Shown: positions 32,263 to 43,237 of the stretch, in pieces
Layout of the letters: each line of letters opens with the position of its first letter
Position numbering within the stretch: position 1 is the first letter of the stretch
Source: Prorocentrum cordatum
Taxonomy: Eukaryota; Sar; Dinophyceae; Prorocentrales; Prorocentraceae
Length of the DNA stretch: 64,000 bases
Direction of reading: 5' to 3'
Assembly (NCBI GenBank): GCA_963575745.1
Contig: CAUYUJ010016471.1
Location: 199,404 to 263,403 of the forward strand
Made by a program: the position numbers and the translations under genes
The notes under the pieces: model-generated
Databases searched by the model: none
What the model was told of the DNA's origin: nothing
The model's input: the letters and a program-made list of their open reading frames with translations, nothing else

Positions 32263-33220
32263 CTGTTTTGCATTGTTTTGGGTGTCTTGTGCGTGAACAG
32301 GTTTGCGTATGCGTGTCACGTGCATGTGTATGTTGTGTGTCAGGTTGTATGTGGACGTGTGTCTCATGTGGGTGCCCAATATGTGGTGCATGCGTCTGGG
32401 GTGTATGATGCATTGAACGCGCCAGGTGTGCACTATCGTAGTATGGCGTGCATGTGTGCGTGTGTGTGTGTGTGTGTGTGAGCCTGCGCTGTCCACCACC
32501 CATGTGCGCCATCGCGTGAAGCGGTCGCTGTCGCGGTCGCCCGCGTTCAGCTTTGTTTGTTGTTCCCTTGTTGTTTGCATCGGGCGTGCGGTTCCTCGCG
32601 CTATTTGCACCTGCGCGGCATTCTGTCGTGTCTGTTGCCTGATTGGCGGTTTCGCGTGTCGCGCTGGTGCGCGTTTTGCGTCGCCGTCCCGCTGGCTTGT
32701 CTGGCAGCTTTGCAAGTTTTTTGTCATACTGGCGAATCAACACCAGACTGCTGCCCGCGCTTCAACTCCTGGCGTCGAGCTACGCTCCGCGGGATGATTG
32801 GCCGCTGCACTCTGGTTTTGCAGCGCCTCATCCTTTTTTCGCCACCGCCACCAATATGCATGGCCATTGTTTGGTTATTTCACCACGACGCGTTCGGCTA
32901 CGTTCGTTCGCAATTGGCACGTCCATTTGCCGACCGCGCCTGGGAATCCTCCGCGCCGTCGACTTAAACGAGTGTGTGTGTGTGTGTGTGTGCTTGTGTT
33001 TGTGTGCGTGTGCGTGTGCGTGTGCAGCTGTACGCAGGCGCGTGTCTCATGTAGGTGCCCTGTTTGTGTCGCGTGTGGTTGAGGCGAGGAAGGGGCAGGA
33101 GGAAGAGGAGGAGGAGGAGGAGGAGGAGGAGGAGGAGGAGGTGGAAATGGTGTGTGTGTGTGCGAGAGAGGAGACGCGGGTGCGACGCGGCCGGGAAGAA
33201 ACCGTAACCCCGCGTAGCAT
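32263..33220. other. Unassigned with GT and GAG microsatellites
   Basis: GTGTGTATGT-rich DNA at 32290-32480, GT tracts at 32460-32480 and 32970-33025, and a GAG tract at 33098-33142. Between 32490 and 32965 the sequence is unique; no gene recognised. Confidence 0.4.
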
Positions 33221-34029
33221 GTGGGGAAGAAACGGTAGACGTTCGCCCTCGGCGCGAATACGGAGGTCGGAGAAGCAAAAACCAGTTTGCGACCCCACCG
33301 GGCGGATGAAGCACGGCGGGGTTGGGATCCCCAACGAGCGGGGGGGGCCCAATCCCACCACGGCTTACCCCCCTCCCCTGGGGCCCCTGGGGGAGGCGCC
33401 CCCCAGGCCCTGAAAAAGGGGCCCCGCATCTGCCAGTCCTTCGGGATGGCCATCCGTGTTTTGATGCCCCGCCCATTTGGCGGCACCGACCACCTCGTCA
33501 GCTTCCAACCGACGGGGGTGCCCAAGTTATCCCCGAGTCCTTGACGGGGCCCTGCAATCCAAGCAGGGGGGGGGGGGCGAGGAGGAGGAGGAGAAGGGAA
33601 AGGGAGAAAGGAGGAGGGGAGAGGAAGGAAGGGCCCTTCGAGGTTCAGCATCCCAGCCGCTCGTGGAATGGATCGTGTTGCATTCGTGCTGGCATGAAAA
33701 GGAGGGGGAGGAGGGAGGAGACGGAGAGCGAAACAACTTAGGAATGAGGAAGAAAAGGGGAGTGGAGGAAAGCGGGGGCGAGAAGAGGACTAGGGGAGGG
33801 AGGGAGGGAGGGAGGGATGGGCGGAGGAGAAGGGAAAAAGGGGGGCGGCCCGAGGAGGAGCGATCTCCAAACGAGGCGCGCAAGCGTAGCCGCGCTTCGC
33901 GCCTCGCGGTGTGGGCCGGAAAGTTGTCACACTCACGCGGGGCGGCACGAGAGCGCGAATAGGAAGGCGCCTCGCGTTTCGGGCGTAACGAAGCGCGATG
34001 GTGGGTGGCACAAGCACATGGGGGGTGGC
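33221..34029. other. Unassigned; purine-rich tract
   Basis: CCCAATCCCACCACGG at 33348 resembles the left-terminal word of the CTTGGGCC elements, but no array follows. 33570-33640 and 33690-33850 are GGA-rich. No gene. Confidence 0.35.
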
Positions 34030-34420
34030 CTGACCTGACCTGGGCAGTGCCTGGACAGCCGCGATAGCCATCTGGGCCCATGCCAGACGAAGGGGCCTAG
34101 GGCCTCCCCCCCCTTACACGCGTCGCATTTGCTAGATGTCGTGTTGAACTGCGCAGTGCAACAAAAATACCTGACCTGATCTGGACAGTCGCGAGACAGC
34201 CGTGCATGGAAGGGAAGGTCCCGCCGTGACTTGGTGTTGGGAGCATGGCTGGTTGGCGACCCGAACAGACCTGGATGTATGGATGATTGGTGACCTGGAC
34301 AGCCGTGGATGGATAGATGGGTCGATGGATGGTAGGCGATCTGGACAGCTGTGGATGGATGGATATAAAGGTGACCTCGACAGCCGTGGATCTATGGCGG
34401 TGAGGTCGATGGTGGGTTGG
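34030..34420. repeat. Diverged ~45-60-bp repeat, CTGGACAGCCGTGGATGG type
   Basis: GACCTGGACAGCCGTGGATG and relatives (GATCTGGACAGCTGTGGATG, GACCTCGACAGCCGTGGATC, GATCTGGACAGTCGCGAGAC) recur six to seven times with TGGATGGAT between them. Confidence 0.7.
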
Positions 34421-34755
34421 TTGGCGACTTTCGGCGCGCGGTGGGCCCGCTTCCTGGAAGAAAAGAGCCCCTTTGGCCTTCTCGCCCCCTTCGTCCCGAC
34501 CTGTCCTGGCGGGCGCTCAGACCTCGGGACAACCCTAGAAGGCGGCCTGGAGGCGGTCGCGGCCAGCCCTTGGGACTTGGCAGAGGGGCAACCTTACCGC
34601 GAAACGGTGTTTGAAATCAAGGAGGGGATTTCCATCCCGATCCCAAGAACTGGCGTTGATTAAACAGTCCTGGGCGTTTTCTGAGCAGCCCTGCGTTGTT
34701 CGATCTCTTTCTGAGGTGCGTTTGCTAGAGGGCTTCGCTTGTATGGGGTCTCTCT
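34421..34755. other. Unassigned
   Basis: A plus-strand frame continues to 34661 (DLSWRALRPRDNP / LAEGQPYRETVFEIKEG in different frames) without recognisable domain. No gene supported. Confidence 0.3.
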
Positions 34756-35175
34756 TACTTTAATGGTCTTGGGCCAATCCCACCACCGTGCCTCCGTTCT
34801 GGGTCTGAGGCTTCTCGGATGTTCGTTGGGATCTCGTCAAGGCCACTCGGGGGCCTCACGGAGGCAGTTTTGATGCCTCTGGGATGCTGTTTGGGGCCTC
34901 TTGGGGGGACTCTTGGTGCGTCGTGGAGGCATCTTGGGAGCCTCTTGGGGCCTCTTGGGGGCCTCCTGGACGCCTCTTGGCGCGGAAGGTTCGGATTTTC
35001 TGTTCGTGTTCCCACTCTTGGGCACCTCTGTGGGTCGTCTTGGGTCGCTTCTTGGGCGCTTCTTGGGCCGTCTTGGTGCCCTCTTGGGCCCTCTTGGGGG
35101 CCGTTTTTGGCACCTCTGGGAGCGTCGAAAGAACCCAGCCAATATTGAACAACTTAAGGGCAGTTTCGCGAATCC
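34756..35175 (+). repeat. CTTGGGCC-type dispersed element, left end intact
   Basis: Left module TGGTCTTGGGCCAATCCCAC + CACCGTGCC at 34762-34790, then GTCAAGGCCACTCGGGGGCC and GGAGGCAGTTTTGATGCCTC, the last shared word for word with the element at 9488. The array follows to 35120 and an AT-richer core at 35125-35165 (AACCCAGCCAATATTGAACA). The right half appears lost. Confidence 0.6.
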
Positions 35176-35399
35176 CCACAAGCGCCGCCGCGCCATCTTG
35201 GCTGCGCTTACTTGCTGCTCGCCGACGGGATTTCCACGCCACCGGGTTTGGGAGTATATGTTTTGGCTCTCCTTCTGAGTGGCTGCCCGCTCGCTCGCTT
35301 CGCTTGCCTTTCTTTTCCTGCTGACTAGTCGCGGCCCGACTAGTGTTCGGACGGCTTTCGACCCGCCTCGCGAGGCTGTTGACCAAAAAGTATCCACAC
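35176..35399. other. Unassigned
   Basis: CGCCATCTTGGCTGCGC at 35191 loosely recalls the spliced leader but is too diverged to claim. No gene. Confidence 0.3.
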
Positions 35400-36800
35400 C
35401 CGCCGCTACTGGTAGCCGCACCCCAACTCGCCCTGGCAGGTCTCACGCGATGCGGCTCCGGTCGAACTGGCACCTGACTCCGATCGGCCCACGGGCTCCC
35501 GTCGCCTGTCCTGCCCACCGCCCGCTCCTCGCCGTTGCGGCTGTCTGCTGCACTGGGGTGGAACGGGATGTGGTACCCTACCCCTGCTTGGCTGGTCGGG
35601 CACATAGGTCTGACCCTGGCCACTTCACCTTTCACGCGGCTGTTGGCCGCACCCCAGATGTTCCTTGACCTGGTTGTCCCTCCGTCGCTGGCTCCTTCGT
35701 CCTCATTGGCCTTGTCTTTTCCTGTCACTTCGCGGCTGTTAGCTGCACCCCACCAGAGCATCCACATGTCTCAGGCGAAGCCTACTCCGACTATCCCGCG
35801 GCTGTCAGCTGCACCCCATCCAAGCATCGGCAGTTCTCTGGCCTTACTATATCCCACCATCCCGCGGCCGTTAGCCGCACCCCAACTGTGCATCCACATG
35901 TCTCAGGCAGGACCTTTTCCCACCTTCCCGTGGCCGCTAGCCGCTGCCCAGCTGTGCATCGGCGTGTCTCAGGCGGAACCATCCTAATTGCCCGCGGTTG
36001 TTAGCCGCACCCCAGCTGTGCTTCATCAGGTCTCAGGCGATTCCTCCCCCCACCACTCGCGGCTGTCAGCCGCACCCCTTTTCATGCCGCGGCAAACCCA
36101 GGCGTCACCTGTCCTTTCGCAGCTGTCTATCGCACCCCACCTGAGCGTCGTCCCGCGGTTGTTCGCCGCACCCCATCCGACCATACAGGCGCGACTTGTG
36201 TCTTTTCCGCGGCTGTCAGCCGCACCCCAGCAGGGCATCTGCATGTCTCAGGCGTAACCAATTCCCACATCCCGCGATTGTTAGCCGCACCCCAGCTGGA
36301 CATCGGCTTGTCTCAGGCGAAACCACTTCCCACCCTCCCGCGGCTGTCAGCCGCACCCCACCAGAGCATCCACATGTTTCTGGCGAAACCATTTCCCTTC
36401 TGCCCGCGGCTGTTAGCCGCACCCCAGCAGTGCCCTGTCAGGTTTCAGGCGGAACCGTTCCCTACCATTCCGCGGCTGTTAGCCGCACCCCTCCACACGT
36501 TGCGGCAAGTCCTGGCGTCACCCTTTCCCATCTTTCCGTGGCTGTTAGCTGCACCCCACCTGTGCGTCGGACTATCTCACGCGGGCCTGTCTCCTACCCT
36601 TCCGCGGCTGTGAGCTGCCCCCCCCACTGGGCCTTGGCTTGTCTCAGGCGGATCCTTTACCTATCACCCGCGGCTGTTAGCCGCACGCCCGGGGCCGCTG
36701 GCTGATCTCAGGCGATACTGGACGTGCTTTCTCCACCTTCCAGCGGCTGTCAGCCGCCACCCTTTGAAGATAATCGAAGTTCGTGCGGCTGTCAGCCGCC
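35400..36800. repeat. 65-bp satellite with a conserved hairpin, about 20 copies
   Basis: CGCGGCTGTTAGCCGCACCC marks units near 35402, 35537, 35637, 35726, 35798, 35863, 35928, 35993, 36057, 36118, 36152, 36209, 36272, 36338, 36403, 36470, 36536, 36602, 36668, 36742 and 36786. GCGGCT and AGCCGC are perfect inverted repeats around a 3-nt loop (GTT or GTC). The rest of the unit is CAGCTGTGCATC, (G/C)(A/G)(T/C)(A/T)TGTCTCAGGCG, then AACC.TTCCCA. Frames of up to 169 codons on the plus strand are by-products. Confidence 0.92.
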
Positions 36801-37640
36801 CCCTTCTGCCGGGCGTTTCCGGCCTTCCGTGCTCCCCCCGGGGCACGCGGGTCGGTAGGTTCCCTACACGCCCGCGGTCTCGCGTCGGCCCTGGAGGACG
36901 GCCGCTGGGGCAGCTACCTGGACCTCCGTGTGAACGCGGCTCGCGCCTCCATGGACACGGTCTCCGTTGTCGCGGGCTGCATCTGGGCATCGCGGTCACT
37001 TGGTTCTGAACGGTTTTGACAGCTCGAGGCCATCGACGTCTGACGGTTGGCGTGGTATTGAGTACCCCGTCGCCTTCGCGGCAAGTACTCGATGTGCAAC
37101 GAGGCCATGGTGGTCACCAGCCCGGTCCTTCGCCTCTGAGCTGCGCCGCGCGTGTTTCTCTTTCTCGTTCCGTTCGTCGTTCTTCCGCCCTCTTCGTTTT
37201 CTTCTTTCGTTCCGTCTTCTTCTCTTTTCGCTCGCTTCGTTTTCTTCGTTTTCTTCGTCGTCTTCGCTTTCTCCTGCCTCGCCCGCGATGCCGCGTCGCG
37301 TCGCGTCGCCTGCCCGCTTTCGTCACTTTAGCGCTGCCTCGGCGTAGTGGCCCCCGTTTTCCCGCGTTTGGCCGGCGACAGTTGCGCTGTCCAACGGTTT
37401 CTGCTCGTAGCGCGACCTTTCCGAAACCGCGCGGGCGCCCGTTCGCGGTCGCGGGCAAAAAACCCACGCCAGCCCATTCGAAGACCTTGCCCATGAGAGT
37501 GGGCGGGGGAATTAGCGCAGGTGCATGCGTAGCGACGCGAAGCTGGCAACCGGAGTGAACAGAGAAATCTTTGGGAGCGAGGCGGTGGCCTTGGAGGGCC
37601 TTTCCGGGCCATCCCTGGGGCCCGCGTCGGGGCGAGGGAA
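36801..37640. other. Unassigned; CTTCGTTTTC-rich stretch
   Basis: 36800-37060 is unique GC-rich DNA. 37150-37290 is T/C-rich (TTCGTTTTCTTCTTTCG). The minus-strand Arg/Lys-rich reading is a shadow of this tract. No gene recognised. Confidence 0.35.
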
Positions 37641-37660
37641 GGAGGAGGAGGAGGAGGAGG

Positions 37661-37695
<35 letters not shown>

Positions 37696-37812
37696 GAGGA
37701 GGAGGAGGAGGAGGAGGAGGAGGAGGAGGAGGAGGAGGAGGGAGGAGGAGGAGGAGGAGGAGGAGGAGGAGGAGGAGGAGGAGGAGGAGGAGGAGGAGGA
37801 GGAGGAGGAGGA
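37641..37812. repeat. GGA/GAG microsatellite
   Basis: 170 bp of GGAGGA with two G runs. Poly-Glu and poly-Pro readings are artefacts. Confidence 0.95.
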
Positions 37813-38319
37813 CCAGTGCTAACCCAAGAGTCATCAACGATGCTGGAATTAACCCTTCCTCCGAGCCCCTCTTCATAGGCCCCTACAACGGTTCACGTCC
37901 ATTCAGGGAAGTGCTTCGTTGGAAGACAACCGTTTGACGATCCTGGTTTGACGATCCTGAAGCATGCCAAAACGTTCTCGGGATTTCAACGCCACTGCTG
38001 TTTTTCAGTTGTGCCTCTCTGTCCTTTCCTGACTCTCGCGTTTTTTGGGAAGCCAGTTCCAAGGACTGGACAATAGTTCGGACGATGTCAAGTACAGCAG
38101 CAGGCATGGAGCGTTTCAGCGGTGCTAAACCTGGAAGAGAGTCGTACCTGTGTGACAGGTGGGCACTTTTACCCTGAAAGGTTTAGCATATGCGTTTGGA
38201 AAAGTTCTCGTGCTGCTAGAGCCAAGCCTGACTCCGTGTTGTCGTGTTTGGCTAAAAGCAAAAACGCGTACCCGCTGCTGCTGCTGCCACATGGGGAAGG
38301 TTCTTGGTGCTCTCATGGT
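37813..38319. other. Unassigned unique region
   Basis: CGTTTGACGATCCTGGTTTG contains a duplicated TTTGACGATCCTG (37931 and 37948). GAGCCAAGCCTGACTC at 38219 is a short palindrome. No gene. Confidence 0.35.
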
Positions 38320-38535
38320 GAGTTTCGACGGCTTCTTGAGCCATCTTGGAGCCATGCCTCTTGTGGCCCTTTGGGGTCGTTTTTGGGTTTTTTTGAGGCC
38401 TGACGAAGTCATGCGACAAGACTCGACGCGCCCCAGAAGGCCCGCGATAAGCCCTGGAGGAACCGGGGATGTGGGGTCCGGGTCCCTAAGGAAAGTTCAG
38501 GATTGAAGATTTAGGCTTGAGGGGTTCAACACAGG
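38320..38535 (+). repeat. CTTGGGCC-type element, right-end fragment
   Basis: A short array (CTTGAGCCATCTTGGAGCCA) is followed by the right module GACGAAGTCATGCGACAAGA through TTCAGGATTGAAGATTTAGG to about 38535, clearly homologous to 9961-10085 and more weakly to 62241-62345. Confidence 0.65.
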
Positions 38536-38684
38536 ACCTAGGTCGTGCCCTCTGTGAATGCTCGAGGCTTGGCCTCGATGACAGTCTTGCGGGCCGCGCG
38601 TTCAAACGAGAGGCGAGGAGGGCAGGGCTCGGCCGAGCGAGCGGCGCGCGGCGCTCAGGGCCAGACCACCGCGGAGGGCAAAGC

Positions 38685-38935
38685 TTACGCCTCCTCGCCG
38701 GCGTCGCAGATGCTCGGGGTGCGCTCGCCGCCCGCAGACGCCGTCGTCATCACCTCCGCCGCCGCCGCTGCCGCCACCGATGGGGCCGCCGCCGCCGGCG
38801 TCTTCGTCCTTCTCCTGCCCTCGTACCCGCCGTCGTTCTCGTCCTCGCCGTCACTGTCGCCGATCCCCGCTGCCGCCGTCGGCGTCGTCTTCGTCGCCGT
38901 CGCCTCCGGCGCCGTGGCCGCCGCCGCCCCAGGCG
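38685..38935 (-). other. Possible minus-strand coding fragment
   Basis: A minus-strand frame ends in TAA at 38685 and, read 5' to 3', contains AGIGDSDGEDENDGGYEGRR, RTKTPAAAAPSVAAAA and SAGGERTPSICDAGEEA. Its composition is ordinary for a disordered protein tail. Upstream the sense seems to move to another frame (DASSSGSGRLKLAWGGGG near 38910-38965), which would need an intron or indel. GCC/GGC triplet richness makes chance open frames likely, so this is a weak candidate. Confidence 0.2.
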
Positions 38936-39283
38936 AGTTTCAACCGCCCCGAGCCCGAGGAGGAGGCGTCGCTCTGCGCCGACGGCACGGGCGGCACGTG
39001 GTGAGGCGCCCGCGGAGTGGCCGCGCGAGGTTTCCTACACTCTCCGGGTGCGGTCAGGACGCCGAAGTAAGGAACATTCGCGGGCTTATTTTCCAGTACC
39101 ACCACGATAGGCAATGGGCAGATGACCGATGGGAGCAGGCTTGCTGGGCGCGGTCTGCGCCTCGCACAGCAATCGTGTCCAATCTGCAGTGGTGTATAGA
39201 GGAGAATAGGCCCACTGAACGTTTCCAGTTCGGAGGGGACTCGCTGCCCCTTCTTTCCTTTTATGATTGTTCCTGTACTCACC
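38936..39283. other. Unassigned
   Basis: Unique sequence without a recognised gene or repeat. Confidence 0.3.
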
Positions 39284-39425
39284 GAGCGCGTTCCACTACT
39301 CGCAAAGTGCCTACTCGCAATCGCCCGAAAAACAATCGTCTGCCTCGATGTAATGGATGACAAATCCCCCTCGGCGGGTCCAGGCCATTTGCGAGTAGTT
39401 ACTTTGCGAGTAGTGGAGCGCGCTC
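39284..39425. mobile_element. MITE-like element, 142 bp, 37-bp terminal inverted repeats
   Basis: 39284-39320 starts GAGCGCGTTCCACTACTCGC and 39389-39425 is its reverse complement with four differences. CTACTCGCAA occurs twice within each arm (ACTACTCGCAAAGT..CTACTCGCAA), giving a nested structure. The 68-bp interior is unique. No convincing target-site duplication was seen. Size and structure fit a miniature inverted-repeat element. Confidence 0.7.
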
Positions 39426-39439
39426 GTCCATCAATCGAT

Positions 39440-39797
39440 ATATCCATACATATATAAGACATATATAAGACATATATATATGTGTATATATATACATATA
39501 TATATACATCGTGTATACATATATATACACACACATATTTATACACATGTATACATACACATATGTATATACATATCGATGTATATAGACATGTATACAT
39601 ATATATATATACATCACTATGTGTAAGCATATATATAGAGATATGTATATGTTAATCTCTCAATATATATATGTGTGTATATATACGTATGTCCGTATAT
39701 CAGCACATGAATACGCAAACATATTTGTCTAGACATACACCTACACACATATCTACACATATCTACAGTTCTCTCAATCTCTATATATATAATCATT

Positions 39798-39829
<32 letters not shown>

Positions 39830-39885
39830 CGTGTATGTGTATATAGTTATATACACATATTCCTATTCATACATATTTTTATAGA
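39440..39885. repeat. TA-rich microsatellite region
   Basis: ATATATACATATATATACAC-type sequence with GTGTAT variants for about 440 bp; by far the most AT-rich stretch in the window. Tyr/Ile-rich short frames are artefacts. Confidence 0.9.
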
Positions 39886-39924
39886 GTCGGGGACGCCGGA
39901 AAAAGCACACACGCATGAATTTGG

Positions 39925-40530
39925 CCCTCCCCGGGCCAAGGGGGTAACCCTTCAGACGACCCGGGAGAACCTCACGAGAGCCCGAAGACGGCCCCAGACG
40001 CGTTCCAAGCGTTCCGGCGCGCTCCCGAAACGACCCCAGAGAGCCCCAACACGGTCCATGACGACCCCAAAGAAGCTGTCATACCCCCAAGGATCGCTCC
40101 GAAAAGAGGCATCGAGCACTCCCAAGAAGGCCCCAAGAGGCAAAAATCATTGATTTTCTATCGGTTTTTGGTGAATTCTGGGGTTCTCCTCTTTTCGTCT
40201 TCCCGACGCTCCAAGACGGCGGTCTTCTGGGCGTCCGAAGCTGCCTGGGAAGCTCCAAAATCGCCCCACAACCATCCGAAAGAGCTTCCAGGCAGTCCAA
40301 GAGAGCCCCAAAACTGCACAAAAGTAGTTCAAGATGGCCCTGAGAGAGCCCCATGGCGGCCCAAGATGGCCCCAAGACACCCTCCGAAGTATTCCTAATC
40401 GTGACCCGGTCGTTCAGGAAGACCGCGGTTGGAGGCAGGGTGGTCCGAGGACCCAGAGGCCCCCAGAACACGCCCAGGTCTCCAGAAGGCCTTAAGCAAG
40501 CCTGAACAACTTCTGTGAGGTCCCCAGAGG
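39925..40530 (-). repeat. CTTGGGCC-type dispersed element, reverse orientation
   Basis: CCCCAAGAAGGCCCCAAGAG-type words on the plus strand are the reverse complement of the family. The core carries AAAATCATTGATTTT at 40143-40157, the same palindrome found in the elements at 59-61 kb, followed by CTATCGGTTTTTGGTGAATT. The array continues to about 40530. Confidence 0.6.
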
Positions 40531-40710
40531 CTCTCGAAGGAGAAGCCTCCGCAAAAACAGCTGAGGAGCATGTGGAGAATGCGCAGGGTATGGCGAGAAT
40601 GAGGAAAAATAAGCATGGAGGAAGGATAACGAATAACATGGTATAACAGCGATGCTGGCAAAGGCAACCAATAGTTATCGCGAAATTGATCACTTGGCTT
40701 TCCTGCCATC
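40531..40710. other. Unassigned
   Basis: Short unique segment between the reverse family element and the foldback. Confidence 0.3.
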
Positions 40711-40878
40711 CCGCCTGCATGCTCAGCTTCAAGGACCAAGGTGCATGGCGCGAAGCGCCACTGCAGTCTTGCGTGTATACATATAGTTGCACATGTGTAT
40801 ATATATATATATATATACAAGACTGCATTGGCGCCTCGCGCCATGCACCTTGTTCCTTGTGAGTTTGAATGCAGGCGG
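40711..40878. mobile_element. Foldback element, 168 bp, about 80-bp arms
   Basis: CCGCCTGCAT at 40711 pairs with ATGCAGGCGG at 40869, and AAGGTGCATGGCGCGAAGCG pairs with its near-perfect complement at 40833-40853. CTGCAGTCTTG pairs with CAAGACTGCA. The apex is a TATATATA tract at 40797-40816. A nested GGCGCGAAGCGCC palindrome sits in each arm. There are few mismatches except at 40721-40730. Confidence 0.75.
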
Positions 40879-41339
40879 CGCGCGCGCGTGGACGTGTGGC
40901 CGGCCACCGCCAAGTCGGAGTGGGTCAGGACTTTGTAAGCGGGAGCGACTTGACAACGTCAGCTCTGGCCAGCTCAGGGCGTTTCTGTGCCCAAAGGCGC
41001 GAGTAAGTCTCAGGCGACTGGTTGGGGTAGCATGACGCAAGGCATCCTCCTCTCTTCCTCCGCAGTTTCCTCCCCCCTTTTTTTCCTCTTCATATTCATC
41101 CTCTTTCTGCTCTTCCCTCTGTTTCCTCATTCCGCCAGAAGTCCCACAGGGCCGACGCATTGTCCGAGAGAGTCCCACGAAGGGACGACATCGGGAACTT
41201 CAACAGGACTCCTGCAGAGGCGGAAGACCTCCCTGAGAAGCCAAACTGTGTGGACAACTACGGGAACATCACAGAGGCCACAGGCTGGCTCTTGAGGGTT
41301 CGGAGATTCGACATAATTTCAAAGAAGTTCGAGGTCGCA
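40879..41339. other. Unassigned
   Basis: CTCTTCCTCCGCAG at 41051-41064 could be a splice acceptor. The sequence to 41340 has no recognisable gene. Confidence 0.3.
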
Positions 41340-42480
41340 AGAGGCCGACGGCTGGCCCAGCTGGGCCGGGCGTGTCGGGAATCAAAATATACCCATAGAA
41401 CAAGCTGTGTTCAGCCGTTTCGTTTTTTCGCTTCCTGTTGTCGTTTCCAATTGTCTTTGAGGCGTCTTGATGTCTCCAAAACGGCTCCAGATGAGTCCCC
41501 AGACGAGCCCCAAAGGGACCCAAGGCTGGCGCAACTGGACCCGGAGAGTGGGGCCCAAGGACGGACAAATTTAGGAAACTCAATGGAAAAACAAGGTTTT
41601 TTGATTTCTCGCCTTGTCGCTTCCGATTAGCTCGTGAGGCGTCCAGACAGCTCCAAGACGTTTCCAAATGAGTCCCCAGGCGAGCCCCAAAGAGGCCCAA
41701 GGCTGGCGCAATAGGGCCTGGAGATGGCGCAACTCGGCCCGGAGAGGGGGGCCCAGAAATGGAGAAATGGAGGAACATCTGGAGAAAAAAAAACTAAATT
41801 TTTGATTTTCTCGCCTTGTCGCTTCCGATTGGCTCTTAAGGCGTCGAGAGATCTCCAAGACGTCTCCAACTGATTCCCGTGACGAGCCCCAAAGAGGTCT
41901 AAGGCTGGCGCAACAGGGCCCAGAGGGTGGGAAAAGCTGAGAAAACGCAGTAGAAAAACAATGTTTTCGGCCTTCTCGCTGTTTCACTTCCGGTTGACTC
42001 GGGGGGCGTCCAGACGACCCCAGGACGGCCACAGGGAGGCGCAAGACAGGCCCGAGGATTCGAAAGTCTTTTGGGGGAGGGTGGGGGGGAGGCGCTCCCC
42101 GGCCCTATAGGGCCCGGAGAGGGGGCCCAGAGATGGACAAATGTAGAAAAATCATGAGAAAAACAAAAGAAGTTGTTGGTCCTCTCGCCTTGTCGCTTCC
42201 GATTGGTTCGTGAGGCGTCCAGATGCCTCCAAGACGGCTCCGGATGAGGCCACAGAGGAGCCCCAAAGAGTCCCAAGGCTGTTGCAACAGGACCCAGAGA
42301 GTGGGAAAAACGGAGAAAACGCAATAAAGAACACAATATTTTCGGCCTTCCCGCTTGTACACTTCCGCTTGACTCGACTCGGGGGGCGTCAAGACGACCC
42401 CAGGATGGCCACAGCAAGGCGCAAGACAGGCCCGAGGAGGCGTTTGGGGGGGGGGGCGCTGGGCTGTGGGCTCCCCGGCC
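41340..42480. repeat. ~165-205-bp tandem repeat, six diverged copies
   Basis: The landmark TCGCTTCCGATTGGCTCGTG + AGGCGTCCAGA recurs near 41440, 41620, 41818, 41986, 42193 and 42357. Each unit then has CTCCAAGACG, GAGCCCCAAAGAGGCCCAAG + GCTGGCGCAA, CAGGGCCCGGAGAG, AGAAATGGA and an A-rich segment before the next unit. The fourth and sixth units share a variant (ACGACCCCAGGA(C/T)GGCCACAG). Vocabulary overlaps with the CTTGGGCC family. Confidence 0.75.
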
Positions 42481-42967
42481 CTATAGAAATCGATAAATAG
42501 GAATGTTTGTGGGAATGCCACTCATCGTGCCCCCTGCGCATCTGGGATGAAAAGGGGGCGTCGTTATTTCTTTTGAGTTCCTGGTGGTACCAGCTTGGCC
42601 GTATCCGGTCACGGTCCCTTGGACATCGGAGGTTGTCAGAGGTGACCTTGGCCCAGGGTGCTCCAGCTTTCGCGAGGTCTTGGGCCGCATTTCACTCGTC
42701 CCCCTGCGCCTCGCTTGGGCTGCTCCAGAGGGCACCTGGGCCGCCCTGGGATAAGCTGAGGCTCCCTTGGGCTCAGTACCACAGGACCACCTCCGGCAAC
42801 ACCCAGTGGATGCCGTCAGCCTTCGGCGGTCTTCGGCGGTCTTCAGCGCGGAACCCTTGACTGTTGCGCCCGCCTGGCAGATCAGCGATCGGGCTTCCGC
42901 GCCGAGGTCCGCTGGAGACTTCGATGGTTGCCCAGACCCTCGACGGGTTAGGCCCGCTCGCGGCAGC
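42481..42967. other. Unassigned
   Basis: Unique, open on both strands (Ser/Arg/Pro-rich), no domain recognised. CTTCGGCGGTCTTCGGCGGT is a short tandem at 42823-42842. Confidence 0.3.
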
Positions 42968-43237
42968 GAGCTCAACAATGTTGAATCATGCGTGCAGCTC
43001 GGCATCTTGCCGAGCCGCTACTGGTGGGCCCCAGAGGTCTTGACCCCGTCTCGAGGGAGGGCCAGCCGAGACGTCGAGGCACTGGCGGCCCTCCCTGGGA
43101 ACGGTCATCATTATTTGGGACCTCGGCGGAGGCTTCCCGGCGCCACGGCTGGATCCGCCTCGGACAACGAGCTCAACAATGTTGGATCACGCGTGCAGCT
43201 CAGCATCTAGCCGCGCCGCTACTGGTGGGCCCCAGAG
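42968..43237. repeat. 69-bp direct repeat, two copies 201 bp apart
   Basis: 42968-43036 and 43169-43237 match at about 64 of 69 positions (GAGCTCAACAATGTTGRATC, CGTGCAGCTC, GCTACTGGTGGGCCCCAGAG). Confidence 0.85.

Noticed and set aside
35400-36800. CRISPR-like array
   Set aside because: Repeats are imperfect, spacers are themselves repeated, and the sequence context is eukaryotic; no cas genes.
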